Below are positions 1 through 12,689 of a DNA stretch of 64,000 nt, piece after piece. How positions within the stretch are numbered: the first letter of the stretch is position 1; each line of letters begins with the position of its first letter. The translations under genes were made by a program, and so were the position numbers. Below the pieces are notes generated by a model. That model saw nothing but the letters and a program-made list of their open reading frames with translations. It did no database searches and was not told the DNA's origin. Source of the DNA: Topomyia yanbarensis (taxonomy: Eukaryota > Arthropoda > Insecta > Diptera > Culicidae); contig NC_080670.1 of NCBI RefSeq assembly GCF_030247195.1, forward strand, positions 93,198,161-93,262,160. The letters are read 5' to 3'.

Positions 1-1571
<1,571 letters not shown>

Positions 1572-2219
1572 ATGTACACAAGTTTTCTAGTTCCAGCCGT
1601 CGAGAAGCGCCAGCAAGTTGATGCAATATATTTTAATTTCGCCAAAGCATTCGACAAGGTGCCGCACAACATTGCGGTTATGAAACTGCAGCGATTAGGA
1701 TTTCCTCCGTGGGTAACCAGGTGGTTACAATCTTACCTTTCTGAACGATCCGCTTTTGTTAGAATCGGCACCACATGCTCAAGCGTATTTGAAACACCAA
1801 CCGGTGTCCCTCAAGGAAGTCACTTAGGGCCACTTATCTTTATATTATTCATCAACGATCTCTGCACCCTCATCAAGTCTGGAAAACTGCTCTACGCTGA
1901 TGATCTGAAAATCTTTCGCGACCCTATCTACTAGATTTGCCAATGCTGGAGTCACGTCGTACCTTCTTGCAAAGAATGTTCATTTTTGATATGTTGTCGA
2001 TTAATATTGACTGTCCCGATATTCTTTCAAGGATTAATTTGTTTGTTCCTCCTCGTGTTATAAGAAACCGGCCGCTTTTATGAATTCCTAGGCACCGTAA
2101 AACATACGGCCAGAATAATCCGGTAGATAGATGTTGTCGCAAATTTAATGAAACTTCCGAACTCTTTGACTATCATATTACTAAATCTAGTTATAAGTTA
2201 GCGATTATAAACTTTTAAC
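1572..2219 (+). pseudogene. Truncated LINE reverse transcriptase (CR1/Jockey-type), 3' end
   Basis: The open frame 1572-1934 encodes the middle of a non-LTR reverse transcriptase: FAKAFDKVPH (palm motif A), GVPQGSHLGPLIFILFINDL (motif B region) and the catalytic YADD. It stops just after YADD. From 1943 the reading frame changes and jumps straight to the LINE C-terminal tail (residues like FDMLSINIDCPDILSRINL, later ETSELFDYHI), so the thumb region has been deleted. One in-frame stop (TGA) lies near 2081. An A-rich tail (AATAAAATAAATAAAAATG) ends near 2293 and marks the probable 3' end of the element. The EN domain and ORF1 are absent, as in a 5'-truncated copy. The group (CR1/L2 or Jockey) is inferred from RT wording only. 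Confidence 0.85.
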
Positions 2220-2293
2220 ACTATAACAATAAGTCGTTTATACTTAATCTGTACGGTATCTGCCGAAGATCGAATAAAATAAATAAAAATGAA

Positions 2294-2982
2294 AAAGTAG
2301 TTAACCCATTAATAAAAATATGCTTAGTTGCTAAATTAGACAATATCTTCTCACATACTGAGTATTATTGGATGCTGAGATGATTATGACTTTCATTGGT
2401 TTAGTTTTCGATAAAAAGACACTGAAGAAAAAAAATCAGTTTGGACAAGGAAAAGTTTTTATCAAATAACTTTTTTCCATGAAAGTGTCCAACTTGAATT
2501 TTTTACGGTAGATAGGGAACATAATTATCTATCTTGAAACAGAATTTCATCCAAATCAAAAATGGTTTTTTTTAAATCGATTTTAAATTTTTAAAATCGA
2601 TTTTTTTCAGTGTAGGAGTCAATGAAGAATGTTTTCAATTTTTTTATTAAAAAATTTGACTAATTTTGTAAAAACCATTCCTACAACTTTTTTTGTAGGA
2701 TTTGTCATTTTTAGACTATAACCATTTGAAAAAAAATAGTAAAAAAAGGTTTGGCCCTTTTCAAAAGACAGTCTAGATCATTTTTGGAAAAACAAAATAT
2801 GCAAGTGTTTTTGTGACAAAGTCTTCATGTACAGAAAGTTTCATTAGAATCTAAGAGGGTGCTGCCAACTCTGAATACGATTTAGCGCGAAATTCGTCTT
2901 TTACATTGAAAATGATAACTAGCTTATTTAGTTCAGAAATGCTGTAAACTAGTGTTATTCAACAAATAAATAAGACAATTGT
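2294..2982. other. No recognisable gene
   Basis: AT-rich non-coding sequence with long T and A runs. No open frame with a recognisable domain and no clear terminal repeats. Confidence 0.5.
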
Positions 2983-3190
2983 ACTTACCGAAGGATTTGT
3001 TATGCAACGTCGCATCTGATCTGGTCCTCGATAGGTGGGACTATATCGACCAGGAAAGCAACTGGGAGAACTCATTTTCATTTTATCTGCTGACGGATAC
3101 ATAGACATAGTCATGCAACCGCCAGCAAATTCGTCCTCTAGTTTCAACGCCTTAGCGGCGTCAAAATGCGTGGGTGAGTAAATTTTGGAT
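2983..3190 (-). CDS. Possible host exon, protein not recognised
   Basis: On the minus strand an open frame ends exactly at a consensus 5' splice donor: CCTTCG followed by GTAAGTAC (plus-strand complement at 2975-2988). It starts after a plausible acceptor, a T-rich stretch followed by CACAAAG near 3191. The encoded piece has unusual but non-repetitive composition (LEDEFAGGCM, then PSCFPGRYSPTYRGPDQM and RRC), and it does not resemble any transposon domain I know. Isolated exons in very long repeat-filled introns are normal for Aedes genes. I do not recognise the family. The frame also runs a little beyond both proposed splice sites, so a chance open frame is possible. Confidence 0.35.
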
Positions 3191-3814
3191 TCCTTTGTGC
3201 AGGTAAAACACGATAAAAATGTCAAACGTGAGATGGTTCTCTCACTTTCGCTATATCAACAAATTTTCACGTACATGAAACCTTTTCGGTCTCGCTTTTT
3301 GACTTTCTACAATCGCTCTCACTTTGGTTCTTCACAATTTAATTGACTTTTGCTGTTCTCCTCTTACATATTTGAACATCTCAACGAATATGCCACTCTT
3401 AATCTACAGTACGCATCGGAACTTTCGTGGCCACTACCAAATATTGGACAATGTTTTCTTTCTCCACTGAACAACGATCTTACGACAATGTCGACGATTT
3501 GGATCCATCAAGAATTCTTTCAATTATATAGATAAAACGTGCTGTAGATACGCTTCTATTCAATGGTGTTGAAATGTTATCTGTTGAATAATATCAGAGA
3601 AAAATATCAAAAATTAATAAATACCTCTTTCATGCCTCAAAAAAGATAGCTCGAAATCCCAATTTAACACATAATGGCGGCCAAAAAAAATAAAAGGGGT
3701 GTGTACAGAACACGAGCACGGCGACGTTAAAAATGCAAATAATTTGCGAATTAAATATTAAACTATACAATTATTTTAAATATTAAACTATAAAACTATC
3801 GACTCATCTTAGGA
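3191..3814. other. No recognisable gene
   Basis: Non-coding sequence up to the left target duplication of the hAT-type element. The open frame at 3350-3535 has no recognisable motif. Confidence 0.45.
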
Positions 3815-3822
3815 CTGGAGAG

Positions 3823-3970
3823 TAGGGTTCGTCGCGGTTGCAGTAATTACGGCAACCGCGCGGTATTTACCGCACCCGCACCGCAAAATCTGCGGTGCGG
3901 TGAGACACTTTTTCCCGCAGATGCGGTGCGGGAAAGAGCTTTTACCGCGCGGTTTTACCGCAACCGCAGC
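3823..3970. repeat. Left subterminal GCGGT-type repeat block of hAT element
   Basis: Repeated ACCGC/GCGGT words (CCGCACCGC, GCGGTGCGGT, ACCGCGCGG) in both orientations follow the left terminus. They mirror the block at 7610-7752. In hAT elements such arrays serve as transposase-binding sites; that role is inferred here. Confidence 0.85.
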
Positions 3971-4296
3971 GCAAAAAAATGTTAAAGTGATAATTTTGAT
4001 TATTCTAATTGATAATGAAAGAAAATCTAGCTGTGTCCGAAATATGTTGACGCTATTATTTTTACGACATATTTTGGTTATTTTATACTTCTAAGTAAAA
4101 CTTCCTAAACTAACCATTTCAAATACATAAAACGCAAGATCCAAATAGAGACAAAATTATTAGATCATTTAAAAACAATACATGTTTACTCTTAAATCCA
4201 ATTTAAAAGTGAATCACTTCTCTCGATTTCTGTTGGAAATCGTGGAATTATGAATCGTTTTCGATATCAATTTGGTAAACACGTGATCAAACGTGA

Positions 4297-4363
4297 TCAC
4301 CCTAGTGAGAAATGTTGGTGTATACCAAATTTTCCTCCTTAGGGTGAAATATAGCATAGTGCT
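4297..4363. repeat. Palindromic repeat, copy 1
   Basis: A roughly 67-bp near-palindrome starting TCACCCTAGTGAG and containing CTCCTTAGGGTGAA. It would fold into one long hairpin. It is directly repeated at 4639-4705. Copy 1 has slightly more substitutions in the loop-proximal part. Confidence 0.8.
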
Positions 4364-4638
4364 TTCGCATAGGCCTGCTAAGCCAAGACAAGTCTCGGCT
4401 TCACTGTGTCTCATCGGCATAAACAGAACTTCTGCTAGGATGGAACATCACGTTTGATCAGTCGTTTGATTGAAACACAAAGTGTGTTTTAGTTTTAATG
4501 GATTTGCGTCAAGCCGGCGCTAATCTATTCCGACAAAAAGTTAGTGTCGGTTTCTGATAAGGCGAGGCCAAAACGCAACTGTGTAAGAAAAAAGGATTTG
4601 TGCCCTCAAGTGCAAAGACTGGTTTTACCAACAAATTT

Positions 4639-4705
4639 TCACCCTAGTGAGAAATTTTGGTGTTTACCAAATTTTCCTCCTTAGGGTGAAATATAGCATA
4701 ATGCT
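4639..4705. repeat. Palindromic repeat, copy 2
   Basis: Second copy of the TCACCCTAG...TTAGGGTGAA hairpin sequence, same orientation as copy 1 and about 340 bp downstream. Its two halves are almost perfectly complementary, with a short loop near TGTTTACC. Confidence 0.8.
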
Positions 4706-5511
4706 ACATAACTTTTTTTCGCGTACTTCCATTCAAATTTACTATAATTTTCTACCAAATTAGGTCCTAATATTTTTCAGTCAAGACTATTTTGTAGCTT
4801 TTTTGAAGCTTTTGTTGCCAAATACCACATAGTTTGACTCCCGTTCACTTCAATTGAAGTTTTTGCCATTGGCGCTTTGACAAAATATTTTAGGAAAATA
4901 TATTAAATGCTAGAACTTTCGAAATAGCATTTAGAAAATTACACTTCATTCATTTTTAAAGGGAGCAATCTTAGTTTTTAAATGATAATACATCTGTTTC
5001 TTGAAGAATGCGGAAGTTGGAGTTTTGGGATATTTTGTCCGTAAAACCCCCTATTTTTAAAAATCATTTCTGCTGTATGCTACAAACCATACATTTTTTG
5101 CAGTTTTTCTAATGTTCAATAATTCTGTGCCGGTTGAGACCGGACTCCTGATTAGATGTAATGTATAGGCAATTTTTTTTTGACATTAAAAATGTCTTAC
5201 TCCACTATCTGGGGCTAGGTGTCATTCTAAAATCTAAACTATCTCCCATGTAACGAAACTATGTAAGGTTTGCACGCTTATAACTCCGATATTACTAAAT
5301 GGATTTTAATCATTCATACACCAACCGATTCAGAAACACCTAACTTAAATATTGATAATAATTCAATATCTTCCCAATAAAAGTAGACTTTTGGAAATTG
5401 GTAAAATTAAAAAGTTCACGAAAAACGTGAAAATTACCATTCGTGAGGTAGATTTCTCAGACACAGCCGTCAGTAGAGGACAGCTTAGTTGCTCAATGAA
5501 ACACGAAAAGC

Positions 5512-5550
5512 CATAAATAGAAGCAACGCATGTCCGTTTAAATCAGTTGT
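5512..5550 (+). promoter_or_regulatory. TATA/Inr core-promoter-like block, copy 1
   Basis: CATAAATAG at 5512-5520 is followed 22 bases later by TCAGTTG at 5543, a match to the arthropod initiator TCAGTY. The putative start would be the A at 5545. The spacing is identical in copy 2 at 5671, showing that the block was duplicated. Whether it is active cannot be told from sequence. Confidence 0.45.
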
Positions 5551-5670
5551 TGCTCTTATCCTATACGAGCAACATCGTCTCCGGGCGATGCAATAAGCGC
5601 TATCGATTTTCGGTAACGTTGGCGTTTGCACACACTCGCACCTAAGTGACTAAACCATATACGGTTAGTT

Positions 5671-5735
5671 TATAAATAGAGGTGACGCGTACCCGTTTGA
5701 ATCAGTTTTTGTTCTTATGTCGAACGGGTAAGATC
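5671..5735 (+). promoter_or_regulatory. TATA/Inr/DPE core-promoter-like block, copy 2
   Basis: TATAAATAG at 5671-5679, then the initiator TCAGTT at 5702 (putative +1 at A5704). CGAACGG sits at +18 to +24, matching the first seven positions of the fly MTE consensus. AGATC sits at +28 to +32, a full match to the DPE consensus RGWYV. This combination at canonical distances is unlikely to be chance, but it lies inside a transposon and may be a captured host (perhaps histone-type) promoter. Confidence 0.55.
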
Positions 5736-5915
5736 ATGGCTGCAGCGTCTGGGCACTACAATAAGCGGCAGACGCTATGTATTTTCGGCAGCGGTGGCCG
5801 TGTGCGGATTTTTCGGGTACCAGCACGGTGTCACAGAATGATTTGCAAAGTGGGTGGGCGGGGTAGTTTGGATTTAATTCAATACAGTGTGTGCTGCTTA
5901 AGAGTGTTGCGTTGA
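5736..5915 (+). CDS. Small ORF downstream of promoter-like block, 59 aa
   Basis: An ATG at 5736 in a good context (GATCATGG) immediately follows the DPE-like motif and opens a 59-codon frame starting MAAASGHYNKRQ. It contains several Arg and Cys residues but no motif I can identify. No polyadenylation context was verified. It could be a fragment of a captured gene or meaningless. Confidence 0.25.
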   Translation: MAAASGHYNKRQTLCIFGSGGRVRIFRVPARCHRMICKVGGRGSLDLIQYSVCCLRVLR

Positions 5916-6123
5916 AAAAAAATTATTTCTATGCATACGTGTGCGTTATAACTTGTTAATCCATGTTTACGGCGCTTTGTAGCTGCGTAGGGTAAAGAGC
6001 CTATTGGCTTTCATATGTTTCATATTTCGGTTATATGTTTTTTATCAGTAAGGCATCTGACAACGTGTTTCTGTAGTTATTGCACTGTTCAGCAGCGTAG
6101 TATTTTATATAGGAGAGTACACT

Positions 6124-6257
6124 CAGGTTTTTTACACGTTTTTTGCGCGGTATTTTTTACGCGGATTTTGAAGTTTACGCGGTTTTCTTTCACGCGTTTT
6201 TTGAAATTTACGCGGTTTTCATTTTGCGCGGCCTGAATCCCCCGCGTAAAAAACCTG
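6124..6257. mobile_element. Short MITE with CAGGTTTTTTAC-type ends
   Basis: A 134-bp segment whose ends are inverted: it begins CAGGTTTTTTACACG and ends CGCGTAAAAAACCTG. The inside is made of imperfect ACGCGGTTTT/GCGCGG words. I do not see a clear target duplication. It sits inside the hAT-type element, so it inserted later or was carried along. Confidence 0.65.
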
Positions 6258-7609
6258 TAATTGCATCGGAAACAATCCCATTCCTAGCAGAACTTTTTGT
6301 TTTCTAATTTCAAACACTTTTGTACTGTACAAAACGGAAAATTTTAAAACAGAACTTACCGTCCCAGCAGCAGTTTAAGCGGGTGTTCTTTTTCGATTAA
6401 AATTCAACCCATGTCTTAAGCGCTACTGGACTTAAAATTGTTTTCCCAGTTTATGCAGTCAGAGTATCTGTCCTGCCCTATGTATTTAAAACACAGTTCT
6501 AATCGCGTTTCAAAGTATACAACAAATAGAACGGTTAGGTATACCAATTTAAATTTTAAAATAAATCTGTTTTAAATTATGAAACAAACCGCTGTACTGA
6601 AGATATAATTATGTCAGTCCTATTACCACATAAAACACCTATATAACATAAAACGCTGCAGAATTGGTTCAATAATACAATGTTTACACTATAACACGTT
6701 ATAATAATTAGCAACAAGAAAAATGTCACCAAGAAAGCATAAAAACCTGTTTTAACCGGTAGTGCGAACGTTGTATAACAATGTAATTTATCAAATAATT
6801 TCATTTGTTCAACCACTAATCGATCAAGAAATACTTAACCTTAAGATTGTTTACTTAAGTTCATTAGTACATTATTGAAAATTTAAATGGAAAATGAAAT
6901 TTCATATTTCATGGAGAATCTGTATATTTCCGTTAGCGGGCGTGGGCTGCCTCATCACAGTTCTCAATGTGGAACTTTTCTTTTGAATATATTTTCTGGA
7001 CAGACAAGCCTATTTTTACTAGATGGGTCAGCCAAATAATGCCGATCACCTAGTAAGATACTTGATTAATTATAATAATAGGTTACCGTTATTTCATCAA
7101 ATATGGCGTCGTTCTTATTAATGAAATACAATATGTTTTTATTTCACTGTATTGGAATATATGCGCTACTATATAGAAGTACTGGTATTTCGACTTTAAA
7201 TTTTTTTTGGTGAAATTCCGTTAAGAATGAAAGGTGCTTTACTACGTAAATGCGAAAATCATCCATTTCATTTTCATATGTCAAAAACATTGAAAATGTG
7301 AAAATTTAAAGGAAAAAATATGCAACTTCATTTCTTATTACATTTTTATTCCACATTTTTCAATTAACTGAAGGGTTGCTAAAATAAAAGTTTTCCTATT
7401 ACTGCAGTAGAACGTTTTTGAATGTATAATGTTTGCCTTAAAATGTATGAAATTTTATTAATAGAAAATGTAAAAGTTGATTTTTTCATAAACATTACAT
7501 TCTGAGGAGTCTCTTAAAGTTAAATTTCGTGTGAATAAGAATAACATTTTATTATGTATGGTTACACAAATGTACAATTTTTCAACACCATTTTTAAAAA
7601 TATAAAAAT

Positions 7610-7752
7610 TTTACCGCATTTACCGCATTACCGCGCGGTGCGGTGCGGTAAATAAAGTGCGGTTGCGGTAAGCGGTGCGGTTTTATTATTTTTTTGCGGT
7701 TGCGGTGCGGACAATCCATTTACCGCCCACATCCGCACCGCGACGAACCCTA
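7610..7752. repeat. Right subterminal GCGGT-type repeat block of hAT element
   Basis: Dense TTACCGC, GCGGTGCGGT and TTGCGGTGCGG words ending in the right TIR, the inverted counterpart of the block at 3823-3970. Confidence 0.85.
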
Positions 7753-7804
7753 CTGGAGAGTTATATGTCTTCAGTAAAACGTAGCATGACGTAGCATCAT
7801 TCTA

Positions 7805-8186
7805 CACACCAAAAAATAATGAAATTTAAACGACATGTAAATGAATACGAATGTAAACATACAACGATTGAATTAAAAATTTGATGGAAAATTACGTTAA
7901 AATTGAATGGAGCATCAAACAGCATACAATTTTACACTTTCATTCGTGTAATATTACATGTCATTCATTTTACAGCAGTATTCGAGTAAAAATACTTTGA
8001 AATGTATTGGTTTTCCGTTTAAAGAAACTCTAATTTTCAATCCACGTGTAAAATTATGATAAAATTCGTTGAAGAAAGTACTATAAGTCGTGTGTATTTG
8101 TGGGGGACCTTAATTTTACATTTATATTCATGCTCCAAATATGTGCATGAAAATAAACTTAAAATTACAAAATATTTTTTTCTGTG
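7805..8186 (+). mobile_element. 382-bp MITE, copy 1
   Basis: A repeat starting CACACCAAAAAATAATG and ending TTTTTTTCTGTG, flanked on both sides by TA (7803-7804, 8187-8188). The ends are weakly inverted (CACA then A-rich). A copy in reverse orientation lies at 24898-25276 and a 59-bp piece at 36107-36165. TA duplication and size suggest a Tc1/mariner-type MITE. The open frame at 8056-8253 lies mostly within the repeat and is not a gene. Confidence 0.75.
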
Positions 8187-9322
8187 TAGCTTACTACCCA
8201 CTGCCATATGTTACAATTTGCTATACACCCTCCCCCCAAACATGATTTGTTAAAGGCCCTCTAGCAGTAGCAAAATTCTAAAACCAAGTACAACACCATG
8301 CTTTCTGCTATGATTTTAAACTAATCGATTGTTTCAAATAATCAATTATCTCTTTGCATTAATCGATTACAATGAGCAGCTATGTGAAAAATAATCGGTT
8401 TTCTATTCATCGAAATACCAAAAATGCACTTACTATAATGCGTATTCGGCTGATCCATCATGCAAAAATACGATGTTCTGTTAAACATATACTCAAAACG
8501 AGCAGCGCTTCATTGAGGGGAGAAGTCCACGGTCTCGGAAGGACTTTTTTTTAGATTTTCCACGAAATATGACATTTTATTTTTCAATTAAATAGATGTA
8601 TACTAGCAACTTAAATTATCATGCCACTCAAAGAAATCCAAATTTGAGCCAAGTAAGCCAACAAATCAAAATAAATGGAGAAAATACATAGTTATAGATT
8701 CCACCGCTAGGTGGCATTATACACGCAAGATGGTCTGAGTTGATCTGAAAATTTATTAGCAAGTGACTCTATCATGCGCAGAATTTCTAAGAAAAGAAAA
8801 TTCCCTGACACCCTAAGATATAGTTGATTGCGTTTAAAATGATAAAGCAGAATATGACACAGAAGAATCGTGTTTCAATCTAAGAATTCTAAAAACAGAC
8901 ATATTGTAAAAGCCATTGAAAAGATGGGTGGGTAATGTCTAGGACAGAACCGGAGTGTCGTGACTACTCGTTTGACTTGTAATTCAAATCGAATGATACT
9001 CAATGAAATATGTGGGAATGTTTCAAGTTATTCTTTATAATAATTATGGTGGTTCTGAAAAGAACCTTTGTTGTTGGCGTCTGCGTTGATAGGGGAAGCG
9101 CTGGATTCTAAGCTCGTTGAGACATTCATTCATGAAATGAACAATTTTCTTGCTTTGAAATATCAATGTTAAAATCTCTCGAAACAACCATCGGATCTTT
9201 TTCGTACAGAAATGAACACGCTTAGCGAAAAACTAGGGGCGGGTAATGTCCGGGACATAACCGCGATGATCATATTCTTAAAATTTTGCTTGTGTCTCTT
9301 TCAAATGGCTAAATTTTACGCA
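8187..9322. other. No recognisable gene
   Basis: Non-coding. The phrase GGTGGGTAATGTCTAGGACA at 8927, followed by GTGTCGTGAC at 8955, is a repeat-family motif. A shorter relative (GGGTAATGTCCGGGACATAA) lies near 9240, and an inverted relative at 40579-40615. Confidence 0.5.
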
Positions 9323-11113
9323 TTAAGGCGAAAGGTTACAGGATCGGCTGCGGCGCTTTCTCGAATTTCTAAAACTTTTACGTAAAAGATATCAACAATC
9401 CCTCTCGTGTAAAGTTGCGCAAGGAATTAAGCTATTTTTTGGTATAACTAAAAATTTAAAATTTTGATGATTACTCACGGCTAGCATTTTCTAGTTCGAA
9501 CCAAAATATCTCCGATATTTTATTCAAAAGTACCCCATAGGATTGTAGCTTGCTTTGTGTAGAATTACATAGCTACGATGCTTCGTTTTTGAGTTACTCA
9601 TATTTTAGTAAAGTTGATGAAATACCCATATTTGCAGCCGCATTTCTACCAAATGCCGTATGTCCATTCTAACTTAAGTGAAAGTGAATACAAAGCGCAC
9701 GCGCATGCAAGATGTCGGTTTGTGCCAGACCGGACTAAGCGATATTACATTGATACAGAGAAAAACGTGTACAAAGATTGAATCTTTGCATTCTTTACGG
9801 TATTATCCGCAATGGATTCATTTCATAATTCATGCTAATGATAATATTTTTCAAATCTGGCGCAAATGAAATGTAGCTGAAGAAGAAATTTTTGATTCAA
9901 TCCTATCATTTTCTCTTCTTTTGAGATTTTGCTACTTAGTCCGGTCTGACTTTACACCGATCATATAGCACAATGGTGAAACAGGTAAGAAATCACAAAT
10001 GTCGGTTAGCCGCATGCTACCGCATGGTTGCAGCCACGTGTTTCCCCATTGATGATTTCTATAGTCTGACTGTTGGTTTGAATATTTCATTCTTTCCGAT
10101 ATGTTATTATAGTTACTAAACTGCCTGGGCGTTCAATAATAAGGGATGCCGTTGAGGTGGAGCTTCCATACTGCATTGTCAGTAGCTTTTCGCAAGTTCT
10201 TGAGAGGTGAAAATTTGGTTACCCTCCCACTAATGAAGAATAAATAGACGATAAACTGCTTGCCGGGGAAATAAACGCACAATTCAAATGTTTATATTTA
10301 CCAGGCTGCTGATGTCAGCTTGTGAGAATTATAGGTGATTTTCCGTAAATGTTTGGGAGCAAAATTCATCATTCTATGTTTGAATGAAGAACTTTTCTCC
10401 CAAACCTTTACACAAAATCACATTTTGGAGAGCATACTTCAGCATAGTATGCATATGTATCATTAGTCGATTGTTCGATCTAGTAAAAGCTTCTGCTAAA
10501 TCGAGAGAGATTTTGAAAATGGCTGTAGTTTTTAAATGTTCGTGTTTGTTTTTGCAGATATACGTTTCCCTACGTTCTTATTGCTGGCTTGAACCTTTCG
10601 AATAGAAATTCGTTCAGTTTACTCTTCATATAAAATAATGAGGGAGTAGTACACATGTCCCGTCTATAACAAAGGTGATAAGCTGGATTGTTGCAAGTAC
10701 CAGTCAATCACATTGCTGAATGCCACCTACAAAGTGTTCACCGTTGCCCATAGAGAAACATGGGGAATTCAGAGCAGGTTTTACTGGGGCATCACAACAA
10801 ACGAAATATTTTCGATTCGACTAGTCTTTCAAAAATGTTGCAATTACAACGTGCCACCTGTTTATAGATTTGAAAGCCGCATATGATACAATCGATTGAA
10901 ATCACCTATGGGATCTAATACACGAATATGGGTTTCTAGCTAAACCGACATATTTGATCAAATCGACTATGGATCGAGTGATGTGTTACGTCCGAGTATC
11001 GGGGACACTATCAAGTTCTTTTGATACTCAGGAAGGACTATCTAATTTTTAATATCTTCGGGAAAAAATGCGGTAATAAATGGTAATAAATATGTACACG
11101 AGAGCAAGAGGTT
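9323..11113 (+). repeat. Left arm (part 1) of a 3.8-kb inverted duplication
   Basis: From TTAAGGCGAAAGG at 9323 to GAGCAAGAGGTT at 11113 this sequence is present in reverse complement, with only scattered differences, at 38329-40134. The arm then continues at 20500 after the inserted Ty3/gypsy element. The identical 73-codon open frames at 10384-10605 and 38841-39062 are explained by the duplication rather than by selection. Confidence 0.92.
10640..11046 (+). pseudogene. Degenerate LINE reverse transcriptase fragment
   Basis: Read across several frames, this stretch spells RT finger and palm wording: [26 protein letters not shown], then DLKAAYDTIDR, and KSTMDRVMCYVRVSGTLSSS followed by FDTQEGL. 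The frames are broken and the catalytic YADD region is missing. The word pattern is that of RTE-like or related insect LINEs; the clade is uncertain. A reverse copy lies in the right arm of the inverted duplication. Confidence 0.7.
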
Positions 11114-12676
11114 TGTTACGTATCGGTTTCGTAACGTTCTTATTGTGGTGGTGGGGCCACACTGTACTCACCAGCTATTAGGGTCGTTTCACGGTTGTCT
11201 CCTGGAGAAATTCACACTGGGCGGACTTTTCTTCCCACACTATGGTCACTGAGCGAATCGTAATTAATTTTCGGCGGAAACAAGTACCTAAAGGAATGCA
11301 CTGTAAACAAAATGGACGACACAACTTGTATATGGAGACCTTACACTTTTAATTTATTGCTAATTACTCTTTTGAAAAAGGAACAGAAAATATTTTTTTG
11401 AATTTTTACTTGCGCATTTATTCAGCAAAAAACCTTCTTCTTTCGATACCGTTGCGGCCGTGATGACGTTGGTCGACTTGCAGCAAACTAGATGCGGGGC
11501 GGGCTCCGATGGTGGTGTAGAAACAAACGCTGTTTGCGTCGAGGGACGGCAACGGGGGACTCCTGAAGAAGCAGCAACTCGGCCTGTTTGTAGCGGAGGC
11601 CTGCGTTTCACTACGGGACCCGGGGAGTGGTACTGCGCGCACTTTTCACACACGAGTGTCTAACTATCAATCGAGCGGGATTTTCAACGTTTTTCGGTCG
11701 AATGGACCCTACCCTACCGGTACTTGGGTAAAGGCGTCCACAATGGCGTTTTTGGCTTGCCAATCACTGACCGTTTTTGTGCACTCGCGTCGGACGTCGT
11801 TAATTTACAAAAAAAACCGGTAGCCACACTTATCCCGCTCGAGCAACCGAACAGAACCAAACGATCGTGTGGATGTTCTGAACGGTCAACAAGATCCTAC
11901 GGATCGACACAAACTTTTTTACAGAAGAAACGCACGGTCACAATGGGCGTATGACTCGCTGCTGCTCGTCGTCACTCCTCCGGGTCAATTAACTATTAGC
12001 GCTCGCATTACTTTTTCGCGGTAGATTTTATCCTTGCCCTGTCCGTTTTCCAAAATATACCCACCGCGCCTCCTCGCATCCCACCCCGCATTTGATGACG
12101 GTGATGATGAGATGACAGAATGATGATGGTTGACGTTTACAAACATGTTATCGTTTTGGTTGGTGTCACGAAATATGCTCAAATTTTAGTACAATGTATT
12201 GACATGCTAAACGTGCGGTACTTGTTCCCTTGATTTTTTTTTATAATGAACAATTATAACGAATATAATAACAAAATGAATAATAAATAAACAAGCAAAA
12301 TAAATAACAAATAAAAATAAATAAATAAATAATTAAACACATAAATATATAAATAAATAAATAAGTAAATAAATCTCTGAACAAATAAATAACGAAACCT
12401 ACATTTGGCACCAACCTGGGCTATTAAGCAGAACTTAAACGCGACTCAAACATGCAAGCACGGAGTAGTAACGGTTTGACGTTTAAATTCTACTTAGACA
12501 TTTACGAACAATAATTTTAAAGTATAAACAAAGAACAGGCGTCGTCAAATACACGAGATAGACCGTACACTGTTATTTATTTATACGACAAAAAAATAAC
12601 AATATTTACAAATATATACAAGCTGGTCTCAGTGACCAAAGCGACGATATTGTGACCTAAGAAATCACAGGTCACA
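11114..12676 (-). repeat. 3' LTR of the young Ty3/gypsy element
   Basis: 1,563 bp, read on the plus strand from TGTTACGTATCGG to AAATCACAGGTCACA. It includes an AATA-rich microsatellite near 12290-12380. The short open frames in both strands recur in the other LTR and are not genes. Confidence 0.95.
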
Positions 12677-12689
12677 ATTTTCCCCGACT
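12677..12689 (-). promoter_or_regulatory. Polypurine tract
   Basis: Immediately upstream of the 3' LTR in element sense the sequence reads GAGTCGGGGAAAAT, purine-rich and abutting the LTR. This is the expected primer site for plus-strand DNA synthesis. Confidence 0.7.

Larger units (their letters stand above)
3823..7752. mobile_element. Large non-autonomous hAT-type DNA transposon
   Basis: The element is 3,930 bp. It begins TAGGGTTCGTCGCGGT at 3823 and ends with the reverse complement, ACCGCGACGAACCCTA, at 7752. It is flanked by a perfect 8-bp direct duplication, CTGGAGAG, at 3815-3822 and 7753-7760. An 8-bp duplication and TIRs starting (C/T)AGGG are hallmarks of the hAT superfamily. Both ends carry dense GCGGTGCGG-type subterminal repeats, as expected of transposase-binding regions. 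No open frame exceeds about 80 codons, and I see no hAT transposase or dimerisation domain, so the copy must depend on a transposase supplied elsewhere. The interior holds a palindromic repeat pair, a duplicated promoter-like block and a nested 134-bp MITE. Confidence 0.92.

Noticed and set aside
3823..7752. hAT transposase
   Set aside because: No frame longer than about 80 codons and no hAT motifs in either strand.
10384..10605. Open frame repeated identically at 38841-39062
   Set aside because: Both copies lie in the arms of the inverted duplication; the match reflects recent duplication and shows no recognisable domain.
11360..11653. Several open frames repeated at 19180-19473
   Set aside because: They lie in the two LTRs of one retrotransposon and on both strands; no known protein motif.
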